Shown: positions 10,400 through 23,813 of the stretch, piece by piece | Position numbering within the stretch: position 1 is the first letter of the stretch | Layout: each line of letters starts with the position of its first letter | Made by a program: the position numbers and the translations under genes | The notes under the pieces: model-generated | The model's database searches: none | What the model saw: only the letters and a program-made list of their open reading frames with translations | Told to the model about the DNA's origin: nothing | DNA from: Agapanthus africanus | Taxonomy: Eukaryota > Streptophyta > Magnoliopsida > Asparagales > Amaryllidaceae | DNA: 64,000 nucleotides | Assembly (NCBI GenBank): GCA_030015575.1 | Contig: CM057344.1 | Location: 595,704,410-595,768,409, forward strand | Direction of reading: 5' to 3'

Positions 10400-13300
10400 T
10401 GTAGCGTCTTGAAAAGTCGTTTTGGTGTTTTCCTGAAATTCGGTGAAAATTCGGTATTTTTCCGAAAAACGTCTTTCTTGTTATTTTGCAGCTTATGGCT
10501 AATTATACCTAAAATGGATAGGTAATTGCTTGTTTTTAGTAGATAATGAGTTAATTATGAAATTCTGGTCGTTTAAAAATTTTCCCTAATTTTTCAATTT
10601 TTTTAATATTATTTTAAGCCGGTAAGAAAATACAATAAATTAGCGATAAATACAAATTTTTCCGGGCTAATTTTAATCTCTAAAATTATGATAATTAAAA
10701 TCTAGTGATAACATAAATTTTTAGTAATTTATTTTGATTTTTAACAAATTTTTATGATATGAAACGAATTTATTGAATTTTGAGCTAAAACTTGCAATTT
10801 TTGACTTGTAGGGGGCCTTTTTGCATAAAATTTCTTTTGTAAAACCCCTCTCTCTTTTTCCTCAGCCCTAGGACAGCCCCACCTTGTGCAAGTCCAGAAA
10901 TTTCTGGCCTCATTTCTTTGGGTGCTTTCTTGAGTTGATTTAGTTAGTTTATGGCTTTATTTTAATTATAATGGATAAGTTATGATACATTGACTTTGGA
11001 GGGTTGACCAAGGACTTTTCCCCACTCACCCACACCCCTCCCCATATCTCATTCTGGCCGAAACCTGAACCTCCTCTTCTTCATCTCTTTTCTTTTCATT
11101 TTTCTTCAATTTTCTTCAAAAAACCACATCAAAATCCATGATTAATTCAAAAATCCAAACAAAATCCTTATGCTATCATTATCCTTAGCCATTCTTGCTT
11201 GAATCTTGGAGCTAGGAAGCCATCCTTAGAGGCAAATCACTTGCTTGATCCATAGATCTTGAGGTATAATTTCTATCAAGTTAGTTCTTTTGGCTAAATT
11301 CCTTTAAGTTTATGGTTTTAGTGTTAAAAGATTAACTAAGTTCTAATCTAGTTTAAAAAAAAGAGTAGTTTGTTTAAACTAGGGTTTTGAAGCCATGATA
11401 ATTAATTGAGTTGTTTTGTAGTTAATCTAATTGTTACTTAACTAATCTATATGGTTACCTTGTTATGTAGTCTTCAAATTTTGCTAATTTAGTTAACTTT
11501 AAAAGTTCGATTTTAGTTGTAATTGTTGTTTTAGGAAAATCTAGAAAGGGTTATGTATGGATTGGGTTGTGAAGCATGATTAGTGAGTTGATTAAAGTTT
11601 AGAAACCATTATTTAGTTGATTAAACCTAATTTGTTATCTAGTTGTTTTGCTAACCTAATCTAGAAGGTTAACTTGCTAGTTGGGCTTGAAATTAGTGTT
11701 AGTTAAGTTTTTCTAGTATGGATTTTGATTTGCAATTGCTTTTGAGAAAAATCAAGAAAGGGTTGGTTGTGGAATTTAGGTTTTGGAACATGGTTAATGT
11801 GTTGAAATTTTGTGTAGTGGTTATCTAATGGTGTGACTTGGGTGATTATGCTAGATTGTAGTCGTTTTGTCGCAAATCGGCGATTTTTGCACCGATTTTG
11901 GAATGCAAATGCTTACTAGTTTTGTTATAAAATTATGTGATGGATTATTTTCGACATCTTGATGATTGTAATGGCTTGTCCTACGACTTTTAGGATGCGT
12001 GAGTGCGGATTTTTGGGTAGTCGGGTTTTAGTTTTGCCGGGCGACCAAATCGGCGTTTTTTGGCAGTTTTTGCGATTTTCGCGTGTGTTCCGCGCACTTT
12101 GTGCACGTTGTACCTAGCTAGCGAACTTTAGTAGTTTCGTTGGGGTTTTGCGTCGTTCTTGATATGTAACCTTATGTTTGGTATTGATGTAAATTCCAGG
12201 TTCGGTCGCGGAGACGTCAGACGCGGCGCGAAAGGGGAAGGCGGTGATTGGACACAGCTAGCCAGGGATTCCGGTGAGTAGATGTAATATCTACGGGGGA
12301 CTATCGTTGGATGGCGCAAGCCGCCCGATAGTTTTAGTAACTTACAAGACCCTTAGTGATGTTAGTAATTAGGGATGAAATACTTATTTGACTATTTGCT
12401 GCATCCATGCATTATATTGACATACCTATACGAAATCATTTTATAGGACACCTGCACCATTGCCAGGGTTTTTATATGCAGCACGAGCACTATTCATGCT
12501 TACACACACACCCTGGTAATTGCCATGCCACCACACTAGATAACCTTTAAATTTAAACCTGTTACTAATTGATACTTAAACTTGTGCTATTGCCTTTAAT
12601 TCCTTAAAAATGAAACCGTAGTATTGCTATTCATGTGCATGTACTTCATCATATTAATTGTTCATGCTTAATACGTTAATCACACATCGCAGCTTGATTA
12701 TTGATACCATATGCATTCATTATCATTGATATATGCACTTATGAGGATTTCTTGAGATTTTATGATATTGCTGGATTTCAGGGGGAAAGCCGCAAAATTT
12801 CTAAACTTATTATATTTTTAAAATATGTAAATTGCGGTTTTCTAGTGATGTAAGTGTCGTCCACCATGAGTTTGCTGTGGATTTGGAAATCTGTGTCGAG
12901 GAGTGGAGGAACCGGCACGGGTACATGGTGGGCCCGATAAGGTACCCCGGGGCAAGAGGAATGTGGTGATGACGTTGAGCCTGGCAGGGGACGGATTACC
13001 TACCGGTGACTGTTTGGGACGGCGGATATCCAGAGGATACCGACCGTGGCCGCTAGATGATGAGATATTGATATTTGAGATGGGTCAGCCGGACGGCTGA
13101 GGCCAGAGATACATTTATGAGATTTGAGACAGCTTTTGGGTGTCGTTGCTGGACACCGGTTCTCGTCGATTCTTTGAGTATTATGCTGGCATTCTAAAAG
13201 AGTTTCAAAAACAAAAAGAGATAAAATGTTTCTTATATATACCTATTGAGACCTCAGATTTTCATGTTGCATACATATTAGTACACTGATGTTGTATACA

Positions 13301-14061
13301 CACCTGCTAGTGCATCCCGTCATACCTGTATTTTAGATGCTAGGATGCTTGTGTGCATGCATACGATAGCCTTTGTAGATGTTATTTATTACTCACGAGT
13401 TGGCAACTCACCCTCGTTGTGCCACAGTCTTTTGCAGGTCCGCTCCGTCAGTTCAGTAGCGGCGGGCGCACTTGTCCTTTTGCCTCTTTTGCCTGAGCTC
13501 GAGATTTGCTCATAGGTGGGTTATGTTATTATTTTGTACCACCTTGTATATTCTTGTATCTAGTGTACTCCATCTACTGTTTCTACCAGATTTATTGTAT
13601 ATTGACCTAGAGATGAGACTGTGAGGTTTGGGGACTTGTATGCTGTATTTTGGGGTCGAGCTCACTTGAGTCGACATGATGTTTTCTTATGCTTTATTAT
13701 GATTATTATGCTTGCTGTCATTTACATTGCGTGGGATTTGTGACCGCCTTGTGGCGAAGAGCTAGCTCCCGCTTGGGGATGCCCTATTTTGTTGGATTCA
13801 TGTATATTTTTGTTGTACCCATTTTGGGGGCCAGTATTTACAAAGGAGACTCTGCCGAAATTTTCGGAAAAATTGGTATTGTTTTTAAAAAGGGTTGTAC
13901 ATGACTTATTTGATAACTCGCTTTCAATTGATTGGGTTTTCTTCACTCTTTTGCTTAATTGGTTTTGTTTTCTGGGCTTTGGCTTACTTATTTTACGGAC
14001 GTCTTTAGACGTTTCGTAAACTTAAGTGCCAGTCACGTTCCGTACCCTGCGGGTCGTGACA
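10400..14061 (+). repeat. G1 5' LTR
   Basis: 3,662 bp, TGTAGCGTCTTG to GGGTCGTGACA. The first half is AT-rich with repeated TTAACTAA / CTAATCTAG-like words; the last part is more GC-rich. No convincing protein; the 65-aa frame at 12903-13100 is conserved only because the LTRs are copies. The remaining long stretch holds nothing I can name. Confidence 0.94.
13233..13241 (+). promoter_or_regulatory. Possible TATA box in the G1 LTR
   Basis: TTATATATA in the last quarter of the LTR, repeated in the 3' LTR at 21874-21882. The position suits a U3 promoter, but nothing else confirms it. Confidence 0.3.
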
Positions 14062-14065
14062 AAGT

Positions 14066-14077
14066 TGGTATCAGAGC
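14066..14077 (+). other. G1 primer binding site (initiator tRNA-Met)
   Basis: TGGTATCAGAGC four bases after the LTR end (spacer AAGT). The 220 bases between it and the gag ATG hold no other feature that I recognise. Confidence 0.85.
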
Positions 14078-14298
14078 GATAGGTTTTACCTTTGTGAGTG
14101 TAGGATGACCCTTGGTAGATGGAGTAAGTGACTTAAGCAGGGTAACGTAGCGTGCGTATGTCCGCGGCATACTTACGATACGGTACTCTGCCTAAGTGAC
14201 TTTAGGATATACTTGCTTGAAAAATTCCTTCTTCAATTCCATGTATCCTATGATCCTATTGCACTGTCCTTACTATCCGTTTTCCTGTAACAGCCACT

Positions 14299-17200
14299 AT
14301 GCTGCCGAAGGCTACGAGGGCACAGAGGGCTGCCGCCAGAGACGAGATTCGAGCTGGCTCGTCCGAGACTAGGACTGAGCAGGGTGGTATGCCTGCGCCG
14401 CAGGGACAGACCGATCCACCTTCCCCAGGCCGTATGGATAGGCTCGAGACTGGTATGCAGGAGTTGCGACAGATGATGGGAGGCATGCAGGAGCTACGTC
14501 AGATGGTAGGATCCCTAGTTGCAGCCAGTCGTACACCGAGGCCGGATGACGTACCTACTACATCACAGACGACCATGATACCTGCTCCTACTACTACCAC
14601 CGTGGCCATTCCGGTTTCACTACAGGATTTCATGAGGCTGAGACCTCCAGTATTCACCGGCACCGAGACAGCGGAGGACCCACAGACGTTCCTTGACAGT
14701 TTAGCCAGGATCTGCCGTTCGCTGAGATGTTCGGATGATCGATGGGTAGAGCTTGCGAGTTTCCGACTAGAGGGTCTCGCGCAGACATGGTGGGAGTCAG
14801 TCTTGAGAGGTCGAGCTGCAGGTCTGCCGCCTATGACTTGGGCCGAGTTTACAGCGCTCTTTCTAGCCCGTTTCCTTCCAGAGAGCGTTCGTGACGCCAG
14901 AGCTCGCAGCTTCGAGGCCTTAGTCAAGACACCTGGGATGACGGTGTCTGAGTATGACATCCAGTTTACACAGTTATCCCGATATGCTCAGTATTTGGTG
15001 GATACCGAGGAGAAGATGGTGAAGAGGTTCGTACAGGGACTTGATGCCCAGCTATATCTTGCCATTGGCGCCCAGCACTACGACACTTATTCAGCGGCTA
15101 TGGATACGGCATTGCGGATGGAGGCACGCATATCACGGACTTCGGCCGTTTCTGGGCCGAAGAGGATGCGCACCGATGTACCGTCTCAGAGGCAGCGCGC
15201 CAGATTCTTTCCGAGAGATAGGCCTGTCAGAGGATTTGGGCGGGGACAGTTATATGGTTCTTATCCCCAGGGGCAGCAGCCGTCGCCAGGATGTTTTGGG
15301 TGCGGGAGTCTGCACCATCTTGTCAGAGACTGTCCGGTGAGACGACAGGGAGCAGCGACAGTTCCGCATGTGACCCTACCACCATCACCACCCCCTCCTC
15401 AGAGAGCCCTACTTCCTACCCCAGGCGATGCTCCACGCCAGTTAGGTGCACCGAGAGGCCGTGGACGCGGCGGTCCTGTTCAGAGAGGACGAGGAGGCAG
15501 AGGCCGAGGACGAGGTCAGCCCGCTATCGGTGGAGGACAGGCCCGAGTATTTGCTTTGACACCGCAGGATGCGCAGGCATCCAATGCCGTTGTGACAGGT
15601 ACCTTGCCAGTTTGTTCTTTCGACGCACGGGTATTATTCGACCCAGGTTCCACACATTCGTACGTCTCTACACACTTTGCACCGATGTTGGGCCGTGAGT
15701 CGTCGTCGTTAGATCAGCCGCTTGTTGTTGTTACTCCGGTAGGCGAGTCGTTTGTCGCTCGGTTTGTATTTCGTTTGTGTTCCGTTCGTATCGGGGAGAG
15801 GGATTCATCAGTTGATTTGATACTCCTCAATATGTTGGACTTTGTTGTGCTTCTGGGCATGGATTGGCTAGCCACTTGTTATGCTTCGGTGGACTGCCGT
15901 GAGAAGGCAGTCCGATTTAGCTTTCCGGGAGAGCCAGTCCTTGTTATTCGGGGAGACCGCAGTGTCACCCTTCCCAGCTTAATTTCGTCTCTTCGCGCTG
16001 GTCAGCTCTTGCGGAAGGGATGTCAGGGATTCTTAGCGTGTATTTGTGATACTCGAGCTGCAGAGGTTCCGTTGGGCCGGGTCCCGGTTGTTTCTGAGTT
16101 CCCTGATGTTTTCCCTGATGAGCTACCTGGGCTACCGCCTGAGCGCGATGTTGAGTTCTGCATTGATTTGATTCCCGGTTCGGGGCCTATTTCTATCCCG
16201 CCGTATCGGATGGCCCCGGCAGAGCTTCGAGAGCTGAAGGATCAGTTGCAGGATTTGTTAGATAAGGGGCTTATTCGACCGAGTGTTTCTCCGTGGGGTG
16301 CTCCGGTCCTGTTTGTCAAGAAGAAGGATGGAAGTTTGCGCTTATGTATCGACTACCGCCAGCTGAACAAAGTTACCGTTCGGAACAGATATCCGTTGCC
16401 GCGCATTGATGATTTGTTCGACCAGCTTCAGGGTGCGGGGTATTTTTCGAGGATCGACTTGCGATCAGGATACCATCAGCTGCGAGTTCGACAGGAGGAT
16501 ATACCGAGGACAGCTTTCCGCACGCGCTACGGCCATTACGAGTTTTTGGTGATGTCGTTCGGACTCACCAACGCCCCGGCAGCATTCATGGATTTGATGA
16601 ACCGTACATTCAGGCCGTATCTTGACTTGTTCATCATCGTGTTTATCGACGATATCTTGGTGTACTCCCGGAGCAGAGAGGAGCACGAGCAGCACTTGCG
16701 TATTACGTTACAGACGCTGAGGGAGCACCAGCTGTTCGCGAAGTTCTCCAAGTGTGTATTCTGGCTGGACAGCGTCGGATTCTTGGGTCACGTGGTTACG
16801 AGAGACGGCATTTGTGTGGACCCGAAGAAGATTGAGGCTGTTCAGCAGTGGCCCCGACCTACATCGGTTACTGAGATCCGTAGTTTTCTAGGCCTGGCGG
16901 GCTACTACAGGCGTTTTGTTCAGGACTTCTCCCGTATAGCTGCACCGTTGACCAGTTTGACCCGGAAGGGAGTTCCTTCCGTTTGGACAGAGGAGTGCGA
17001 GCGCAGTTTTCAGCAGCTACGGACTTGTTTGACTACGGCGCCGGTATTATCTTTGCCTTCGGGATCAGGCGGATTTGTTGTCTACTGTGATGCTTCACGA
17101 GTGGGATTAGGATGCGTATTGATGCAGCATGGCCGGGTGATCGCTTATGCTTCTCGGCAGTTGAAGAAGCACGAACAGAACTATCCCACTCATGATTTGG

Positions 17201-19166
17201 AGATGGCTGCAGTGGTCTTTGCACTGAAGATTTGGCGACATTACCTATACGGCGAGTCGTGTCAGATATTCATCGATCACAAGAGCTTAAAGTACATATT
17301 TCAGCAGCGAGACCTGAACCTCAGACAGCGTCGTTGGATGGAGTTGGCGAAAGACTACGACTGCGAGATCTTATATCACCCCGGCAAGGCGAATGTGGTG
17401 GCAGATGCGTTGAGTAGGAGGCCCGGGGGTAGTCTATCCTTTTTGCGCGCAGTGCAGAGGCAGTCGTCAGCAGATTGGCAGATGCTATGCGACAGCCGAG
17501 TTGAGTTCGAGTTCACTCAGACAGGGGGACAGCTCGCGCATGTTCGTGCACGCCCACAGTTGCTTGACCGTATATATGAGGCACAGCGCAGTGACGACCG
17601 TTGCTCAGAGATCATGGCACAGATGGGACAGGGCAGATTTTCCGAGTTCGTGGTTGACGATCAGGGGATTTTACGATATGGATCTAGACTGTGCGTACCA
17701 GATGCTGATGGATTGCGGCGCGACATTCTTGAGGAGGCACACCGATCAGTGTATAGTGTCCACCCCGGTTCCATCAAGATGTACCATGATATGAGAGAGA
17801 CCTACTGGTGGGACGGGATGAAGAGGGACATTGCGGAGTTTGTTTCGAGATGCCTGACTTGTCAGCAAGTCAAGGCCGAGCACCAGAGGCTCGCAGGAGA
17901 GCTACAGCCGTTACCCATTCCAGAGTGGAAATGGGAACAGATTTCGATGGACTTCGTTGTGGGTCTACCCAGGACCAGTCGAGGGTACGACTCCATCTGG
18001 GTGATCATGGATAGATTGACGAAAGCGGCTCACTTCCTGCCAGTGAAGACGACTTTCAGCTTCGCTCAGTATGCTCAGCTCTATTTGACGAGATCGTGCG
18101 ACTACATGGCGTACCGACTTGTATCGTGTCAGATCGAGGCACTCAGTTCACCAGCCGACTTTGGCAGAGACTTCAGGAGGCTTTGGGCACTCGTTTGAGC
18201 TTCAGCACAGCGTTTCATCCGCAGACAGACGGACAGTCAGAGCGGACCATTCAGACTCTCGAGGACATGCTCAGAGCGTGCGTTTTAGACTTTGGTGGTA
18301 GCTGGGATCGTCATTTACCTCTAGTGGAGTTCTCCTACAACAACAGCTTCCAGGATACTATTCAGATGGCACCTTTCGAGGCATTGTATGGGAGGAGATG
18401 CAGATCGCCCGTTTGTTGGACAGAGCTCAGCGAGAGCAGCATTTTGGGGCCGCAGCTTGTTGAGGAGACGACAGCGAAGATACAGTTGATCCGAGACCGG
18501 ATGAGGGCAGCTCAGAGCAGACAGAAATCGTATGCAGACAGGCGCCGTCGCAGATTAGAGTTCGCAGTTGGCGACCATGTTTTTCTGAAAGTCTCTCCGA
18601 TGAAGGGCGTGATGCGTTTTGGGCGAAAGGGGAAGCTTAGCCCTAGATTTGTAGGTCCCTTCGAGATCTTCGAGCGTGTCGGCGCAGTTGCTTACCGTTT
18701 GGCTCTTCCTCCCAACTTTCCCGATGTTCACCCCGTCTTCCATGTTTCGATGCTCCGCAAGTACCTTCACGACCCTTCGCATGCGATTCAGCACCCGACA
18801 GTCCAGCTAGAGCGCGACCTTTCTTTTGCAGAGCAGCCGGTGGCCATCCTGGATCGGCAGGTGAAGAAGTTGAGGTCGAAGATTATACCAACCGTCAAGG
18901 TCCTTTGGCGTAGCCCGAGCAGCGAGCAGGTTACCTGGGAGACCGAGGGCGAGATGAGGAAGAAATATCCCCATCTCTTCGAAGGTACGCGTAGCTATAT
19001 TTTTAAATTCGGGGACCGAATTTCTGTTAGGGGGGAAGATTGTAGCGTCTTGAAAAGTCGTTTTGGTGTTTTCCTAAAATTCGGTGAAAATTCGGTATTT
19101 TTCCGAAAACCGTCTTTCTTGTTATTTTGCAGCTTAGGGCTAATTATACCTAAAATGGATAGGTAA
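14299..19166 (+). pseudogene. G1 gag-pol polyprotein, one frameshift in integrase
   Basis: Single-frame Gag-PR-RT-RH-IN-chromodomain polyprotein. Frame 14299-18198 holds: gag domain about residues 115-250 (WWESVLR, FLARFLP), CCHC knuckle at 332-345 ([14 protein letters not shown]), an RG-rich tract at 386-407, protease with DPGS at 448-451, RT about 635-800 with FIDD at 782-785, RNase H from about 925 (VVYCDAS), integrase zinc residues H1148, H1155, C1185, C1188 and the first catalytic Asp (MDFV, 1218). At about 18085-18095 one base is missing. The other frame, open to 19166, supplies the rest: D13 (SDRG), E49 (SER), a GPF motif at 187-190 and a chromodomain at about 245-296. The frame runs through the polypurine tract and 126 bases into the 3' LTR. 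DPGS instead of D-T/S-G is a variant met in some plant Ty3/gypsy proteases. The ATG at 14299 is the first in frame after the primer site. Confidence 0.93.
19029..19040 (+). other. G1 polypurine tract
   Basis: AGGGGGGAAGAT immediately before the 3' LTR. It is translated as part of the polyprotein tail because no stop precedes it. Confidence 0.85.
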
Positions 19167-22100
19167 TTGCTTGTTTTTAGTAGCTAATGAGTTAATTATG
19201 AAATTCTGGTCGTTTAAAAATTTTCCCTAATTTTTCAATTTTTTTAATATTATTTTAAGCCGGTAAGAAAATACAATAAATTAGCGATAAATACAAATTT
19301 TTCCGGGCTAATTTTAATCTCTAAAATTATGATAATTAAAATCTAGTGATAACATAAATTTTTAGTAATTTATTTTGATTTTTAACAAATTTTTATGATA
19401 TGAAACGAATTTATTGAATTTTGAGCTAAAACTTGCAATTTTTGACTTGTAGGGGGCCTTTTTGCATAAAATTTCTTTTGTAAAACCCCTCTCTCTTTTT
19501 CCTCAGCCCTAGGACAGACCCACCTTGTGCAAGTCCAGAAATTTCTGGCCTCATTTCCTTGGGTGCTTTCTTGAGTTGATTTAGTTAGTTTATGGCTTTA
19601 TTTTAATTATAATGGATAAGTTATGATACATTGACTTTGGAGGGTTGACCAAGGACTTTTCCCCACTCACCCACACCCCTCCCCATACCTCATTCTGGCC
19701 GAAACCTGAACCTCCTCTTCTTCATCTCTTTTCTTTTCATTTTTCTTCAATTTTCTTCAAAAAACCACATCAAAATCCATGATTAATTCAAAAATCCAAA
19801 CAAAATCCTTATGTTATCATTATCCTTAGCCATTCTTGCTTGAATCTTGGAGCTAGGAAGCCATCCTTAGAGGCAAATCACTTGCTTGATCCATAGATCT
19901 TGAGGTATAATTTCTATCAAGTTAGTTCTTTTGGCTAAATTCCTTTAAGTTTATGGTTTTAGTGTTAAAAGATTAACTAAGTTCTAATCTAGTTTAAAAA
20001 AAAGAGTAGTTTGTTTAAACTAGGGTTTTGAAGCCATGATAATTAATTGAGTTGTTTTGTAGTTAATCTAATTGTTACTTAACTAATCTATATGGTTACC
20101 TTGTTATGTAGTCTTCAAATTTTGCTAATTTAGTTAACTTTAAAAGTTCGATTTTAGTTGTAATTGTTGTTTTAGGAAAATCTAGAAAGGGTTATGTATG
20201 GATTGGGTTGTGAAGCATGATTAGTGAGTTGATTAAGGTTTAGAAACCATTATTTAGTTGATTAAACCTAATTTGTTATCTAGTTGTTTTGCTAACCTAA
20301 TCTAGAAGGTTAACTTGCTAGTTGGGCTTGAAATTAGTGTTAGTTAAGTTTTTCTAGTATGGATTTTGATTTGCAATTGCTTTTGAGAAAAATCAAGAAA
20401 GGGTTGGTTGTGAAATTTAGGTTTTGGAACATGGTTAATGTGTTGAAATTTTGTGTAGTGGTTATCTAATGGTGTGACTTGGGTGATTATGCTAGATTGT
20501 AGTCGTTTTGTCGCAAATCGGCGATTTTTGCACCGATTTTGGAATGCAAATACTTACTAGTTTTGTTATAAAATTATGTGATGGATTATTTTCGACATCT
20601 TGATGATTGTAATGGCTTGTCCTACGACTTTTAGGATGCGTGAGTGCGGATTTTTGGGTAGTCGGGTTTTAGTTTTGCCGGGCGACCAAATCGGCGTTTT
20701 TTGGCAGTTTTTGCGATTTTCGCGTGTGTTCCGCGCACTTTGTGCACGTTGTACCTAGCTAGTGAACTTTAGTAGTTTCGTTGGGGTTTTGCGTCGTTCT
20801 TGATATGTAACTTTATGTTTGGTATTGATGTAAATTCCAGGTTCGGTCGCGGAGACGTCAGACGCGGCGCGAAAGGGGAAGGCGGTGATTGGACACAGCT
20901 AGCCAGGGATTCCGGTGAGTAGATGTAATATCTACGGGGGACTATCGTTGGATGGCGCAAGCCGCCCGATAGTTTTAGTAACTTACAAGACCCTTAGTGA
21001 TGTTAGTAATTAGGGGTGAAATACTTATTTGACTATTTGCTGCATCCATGCATTATATTGACATACCTATACGAAACCATTTTATAGGACACCTGCACCA
21101 TTGCCAGGGTTTTTATATGCAGCACGAGCACTATTCATGCTTACACACACACCCTGGTAATTGCCATGCCACCACACTAGATAACCTTTAAATTTAAACC
21201 TGTTACTAATTGATACTTAAACTTGTGCTATTGCCTTTAATTCCTTAAAAATGAAACCGTGGTATTGCTATTCATGTGCATGTACTTCATCATATTAATT
21301 GTTCATGTTTAATACATTAATCACACATCGCAGCTTGATTATTGATACCATATGCATTCATTATCATTGATATATGCACTTATGAGGATTTCTTGAGATT
21401 TTATGATATTGCTGGATTTCAGGGGGAAAGCCGCAAAATTTCTAAACTTATTATATTTTTAAAATATGTAAATTGCGGTTTTCTAGTGATGTAAGTGTCG
21501 TCCACCATGAGTTTGCTGTGGATTTGGAAATCCGTGTCGAGGAGTGGAGGAACCGGCACGGGTACATGGTGGGCCCGGTAAGGTACCCCGGGGCAAGAGG
21601 AATGTGGTGATGACGTTGAGCCTGGCAGGGGACGGATTACCTACCGGTGACTGTTTGGGACGGCGGATATCCAGAGGATACCGACCGTGGCCGCTAGATG
21701 ATGAGATATTGATATTTGAGATGGGTCAGCCGGACGGCTGAGGCCAGAGATACATTTATGAGATTTGAGACAGCTTTTGGGTGTCGTTGCTGGACACCGG
21801 TTCTCGTCGATTCTTTGAGTATTATGCTGGCATTCTAAAAGAGTTTCAAAAACAAAAAGAGATAAAATGTTTCTTATATATACCTATTGAGACCTCAGAT
21901 TTTCATGTTGCATACATATTAGTACACTGATGTTGTATACACACCTGCTAGTGCATCCCGTCATACCTGTATTTTAGATGCTAGGATGCTTGTGTGCATG
22001 CATACGATAGCCTTTGTAGATGTTATTTATTACTCACGAGTTGGCAACTCACCCCCGTTGTGCCACAGTCTTTTGCAGGTCCGCTCCGTCAGTTCAGTAG

Positions 22101-22702
22101 CGGCGGGCGCACTTGTCCTTTTGCCTCTTTTGCCTGAGCTCGAGATTTGCTCATAGGTGGGTTATGTTATTATTTTGTACCACCTTGTATATTCTTGTAT
22201 CTAGTGTACTCCATCTACTGTTTCTACCAGATTTATTGTATATTGACCTAGAGATGAGACTGTGAGGTTTGGGGACTTGTATGCTGTATTTTAGGGTCGA
22301 GCTCACTTGAGTCGACATGATGTTTTCTTATGCTTTATTATGATTATTATGCTTGCTGTCATTTACATTGCGTGGGATTTGTGACCGCCTTGTGGCGAAG
22401 AGCTAGCTCCCGCTTGGGGATGCCCTATTTTGTTGGATTCATATATATTTTTGTTGTACCCATTTTGGGGGCCAGTATTTACAAAGGAGACTCTGCCGAA
22501 ATTTTCGGAAAAATTGGTATTGTTTTTAAAAAGGGTTGTACATGACTTATTTGATAACTCGCTTTCAATTGATTGGGTTTTCTTCACTCTTTTGCTTAAT
22601 TGGTTTTGTTTTCTGGGCTTTGGCTTACTTATTTTACGGACGTCTTTAGACGTTTCGTAAACTTAAGTGCCAGTCACGTTCCGTACCCTGCGGGTCGTGA
22701 CA
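19041..22702 (+). repeat. G1 3' LTR
   Basis: 3,662 bp, same length as the 5' copy, offset 8,641, followed by AAAAC. Its first 126 bases also encode the tail of the polyprotein frame, ending with TAG at 19164. Confidence 0.94.
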
Positions 22703-23813
22703 AAAACGTATGCGCAATGATGGGCACGCCACAACTTTCTGTGGATGCTATGAGATTACGTCTTCTCCCTTTTACTTTGTGCGATCTAGCAGATAAATGG
22801 CTTTATAACACTGCCGCACATTCCATCGCAAAATGGGACGAATTCGTTGTAGCATTCCTTAAGAAATTTTATCCCAATCATAAGACCGCCCAAGCGAGAT
22901 TAACTAGTTTACCCAACTTCCCAATGAACCATTTTGGAAATGCTTTGAACGATTTAAGGAACTTCTTCTACAATGCCCTCATCACAGAATCAATAGATGG
23001 GACTTTTGTTGCATTATATATGAGGGTGTTGATCCAACAACAAAACAGATGCTTGAAATCATGTGTCAATATCATTTCCTGTCTAAAGATGATGGTGAAG
23101 CTTGGCAATTTCTGGAAAATCTCGCTGAACAAACTTTACAGTGGGAAAGCGTTAGACCTACATCGTCTAGGGGAGCTATCCATCAGCTCGATATTTCCAT
23201 CGCAGTGAAAGCCGAAATGGCCGCGATACAAAGGAAACTCGATGCTATAGAAAACAAAGTCTCTTCAGCCTCCCTAAACCAATTTATGCTCCCCAAAATC
23301 GTGTGTGATTGCTGTTCCAACCCATCACATTTGACGGAAGAATGTCCTTTGAACCTACCGTTTCAAGGTCTAGAACAAATTAATGCTAGTTTTCAGCATC
23401 GACATAGAAACGATCCTTATTCTTCCACATATAATCAGGGGCGGAGGAATCTTCCTAATTTTGCTTGGAACCAAAACCAAACTCAAAATCAAAACCAGTT
23501 CCAAAGCAATTATCAAAGACTTCCTCCACAGCAACAGCAACCACCACAACCGAGTCAGCATTCCCTTCAACCGCAACCTTTGCAAAACCCGGCCAACAAA
23601 TTTGATTCTTCTTTTTCCATTACCAATAAACCCTCTGCACTCGACACGTTCATTAAACATTCCATGCAAACGACTGACATTTTAACGTCTTCTATCCAAA
23701 CGTTACTGCAGAACACTGCTTCCCACGATGAAAGCATAAAATCGATAGAAGCACAACTTGCACAGTTAAATGCTGCGATGAGTGCGGGAGAGAAAGGGAA
23801 ACTTCCATCTTAA
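22703..23813 (+). pseudogene. H gag, capsid domain and zinc knuckle, frameshifted
   Basis: Retrotransposon gag (capsid) of a Ty3/gypsy element; the product would form the virus-like particle. The first part reads AMRLRLLPFTLCDLADKWLY and FLKKFYPNHKTAQARL, the usual core of a retrotrans_gag domain. Around 23010-23025 the frame shifts by one base; the downstream frame carries a MLEIMCQYHFLSKDDGEAWQ block and then a CCHC knuckle near 23308-23350 (C-x2-C-x4-H-x4-C, CDCCSNPSHLTEEC). A glutamine/asparagine/proline-rich linker follows. TAA at 23811 interrupts a frame that otherwise continues in register. With at least one frameshift and one stop, this copy is dead. The apparent start at 22600 lies in the G1 LTR and is spurious. 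Confidence 0.75.

Larger units (their letters stand above)
10400..22702 (+). mobile_element. G1: Ty3/gypsy chromovirus (Tekay/Del-like)
   Basis: Complete 12,303-bp element with two 3,662-bp LTRs and target duplication AAAAC (10395-10399, 22703-22707). About two dozen substitutions by eye between the LTRs (about 0.65%) mean a recent insertion. The interior is short: primer site, one gag-pol frame, polypurine tract. The chromodomain, long LTRs and gag type fit the Tekay/Del lineage of plant chromoviruses, which tend to insert into heterochromatin (family knowledge). Confidence 0.95.

Noticed and set aside
10178..10525. 115-aa open frame
   Set aside because: It runs from the end of the A1 LTR through H gag into the G1 LTR; it is a chimera made by nested insertion.
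12903..13100. 65-aa frame in the G1 LTRs
   Set aside because: No known domain and present twice only through LTR duplication.
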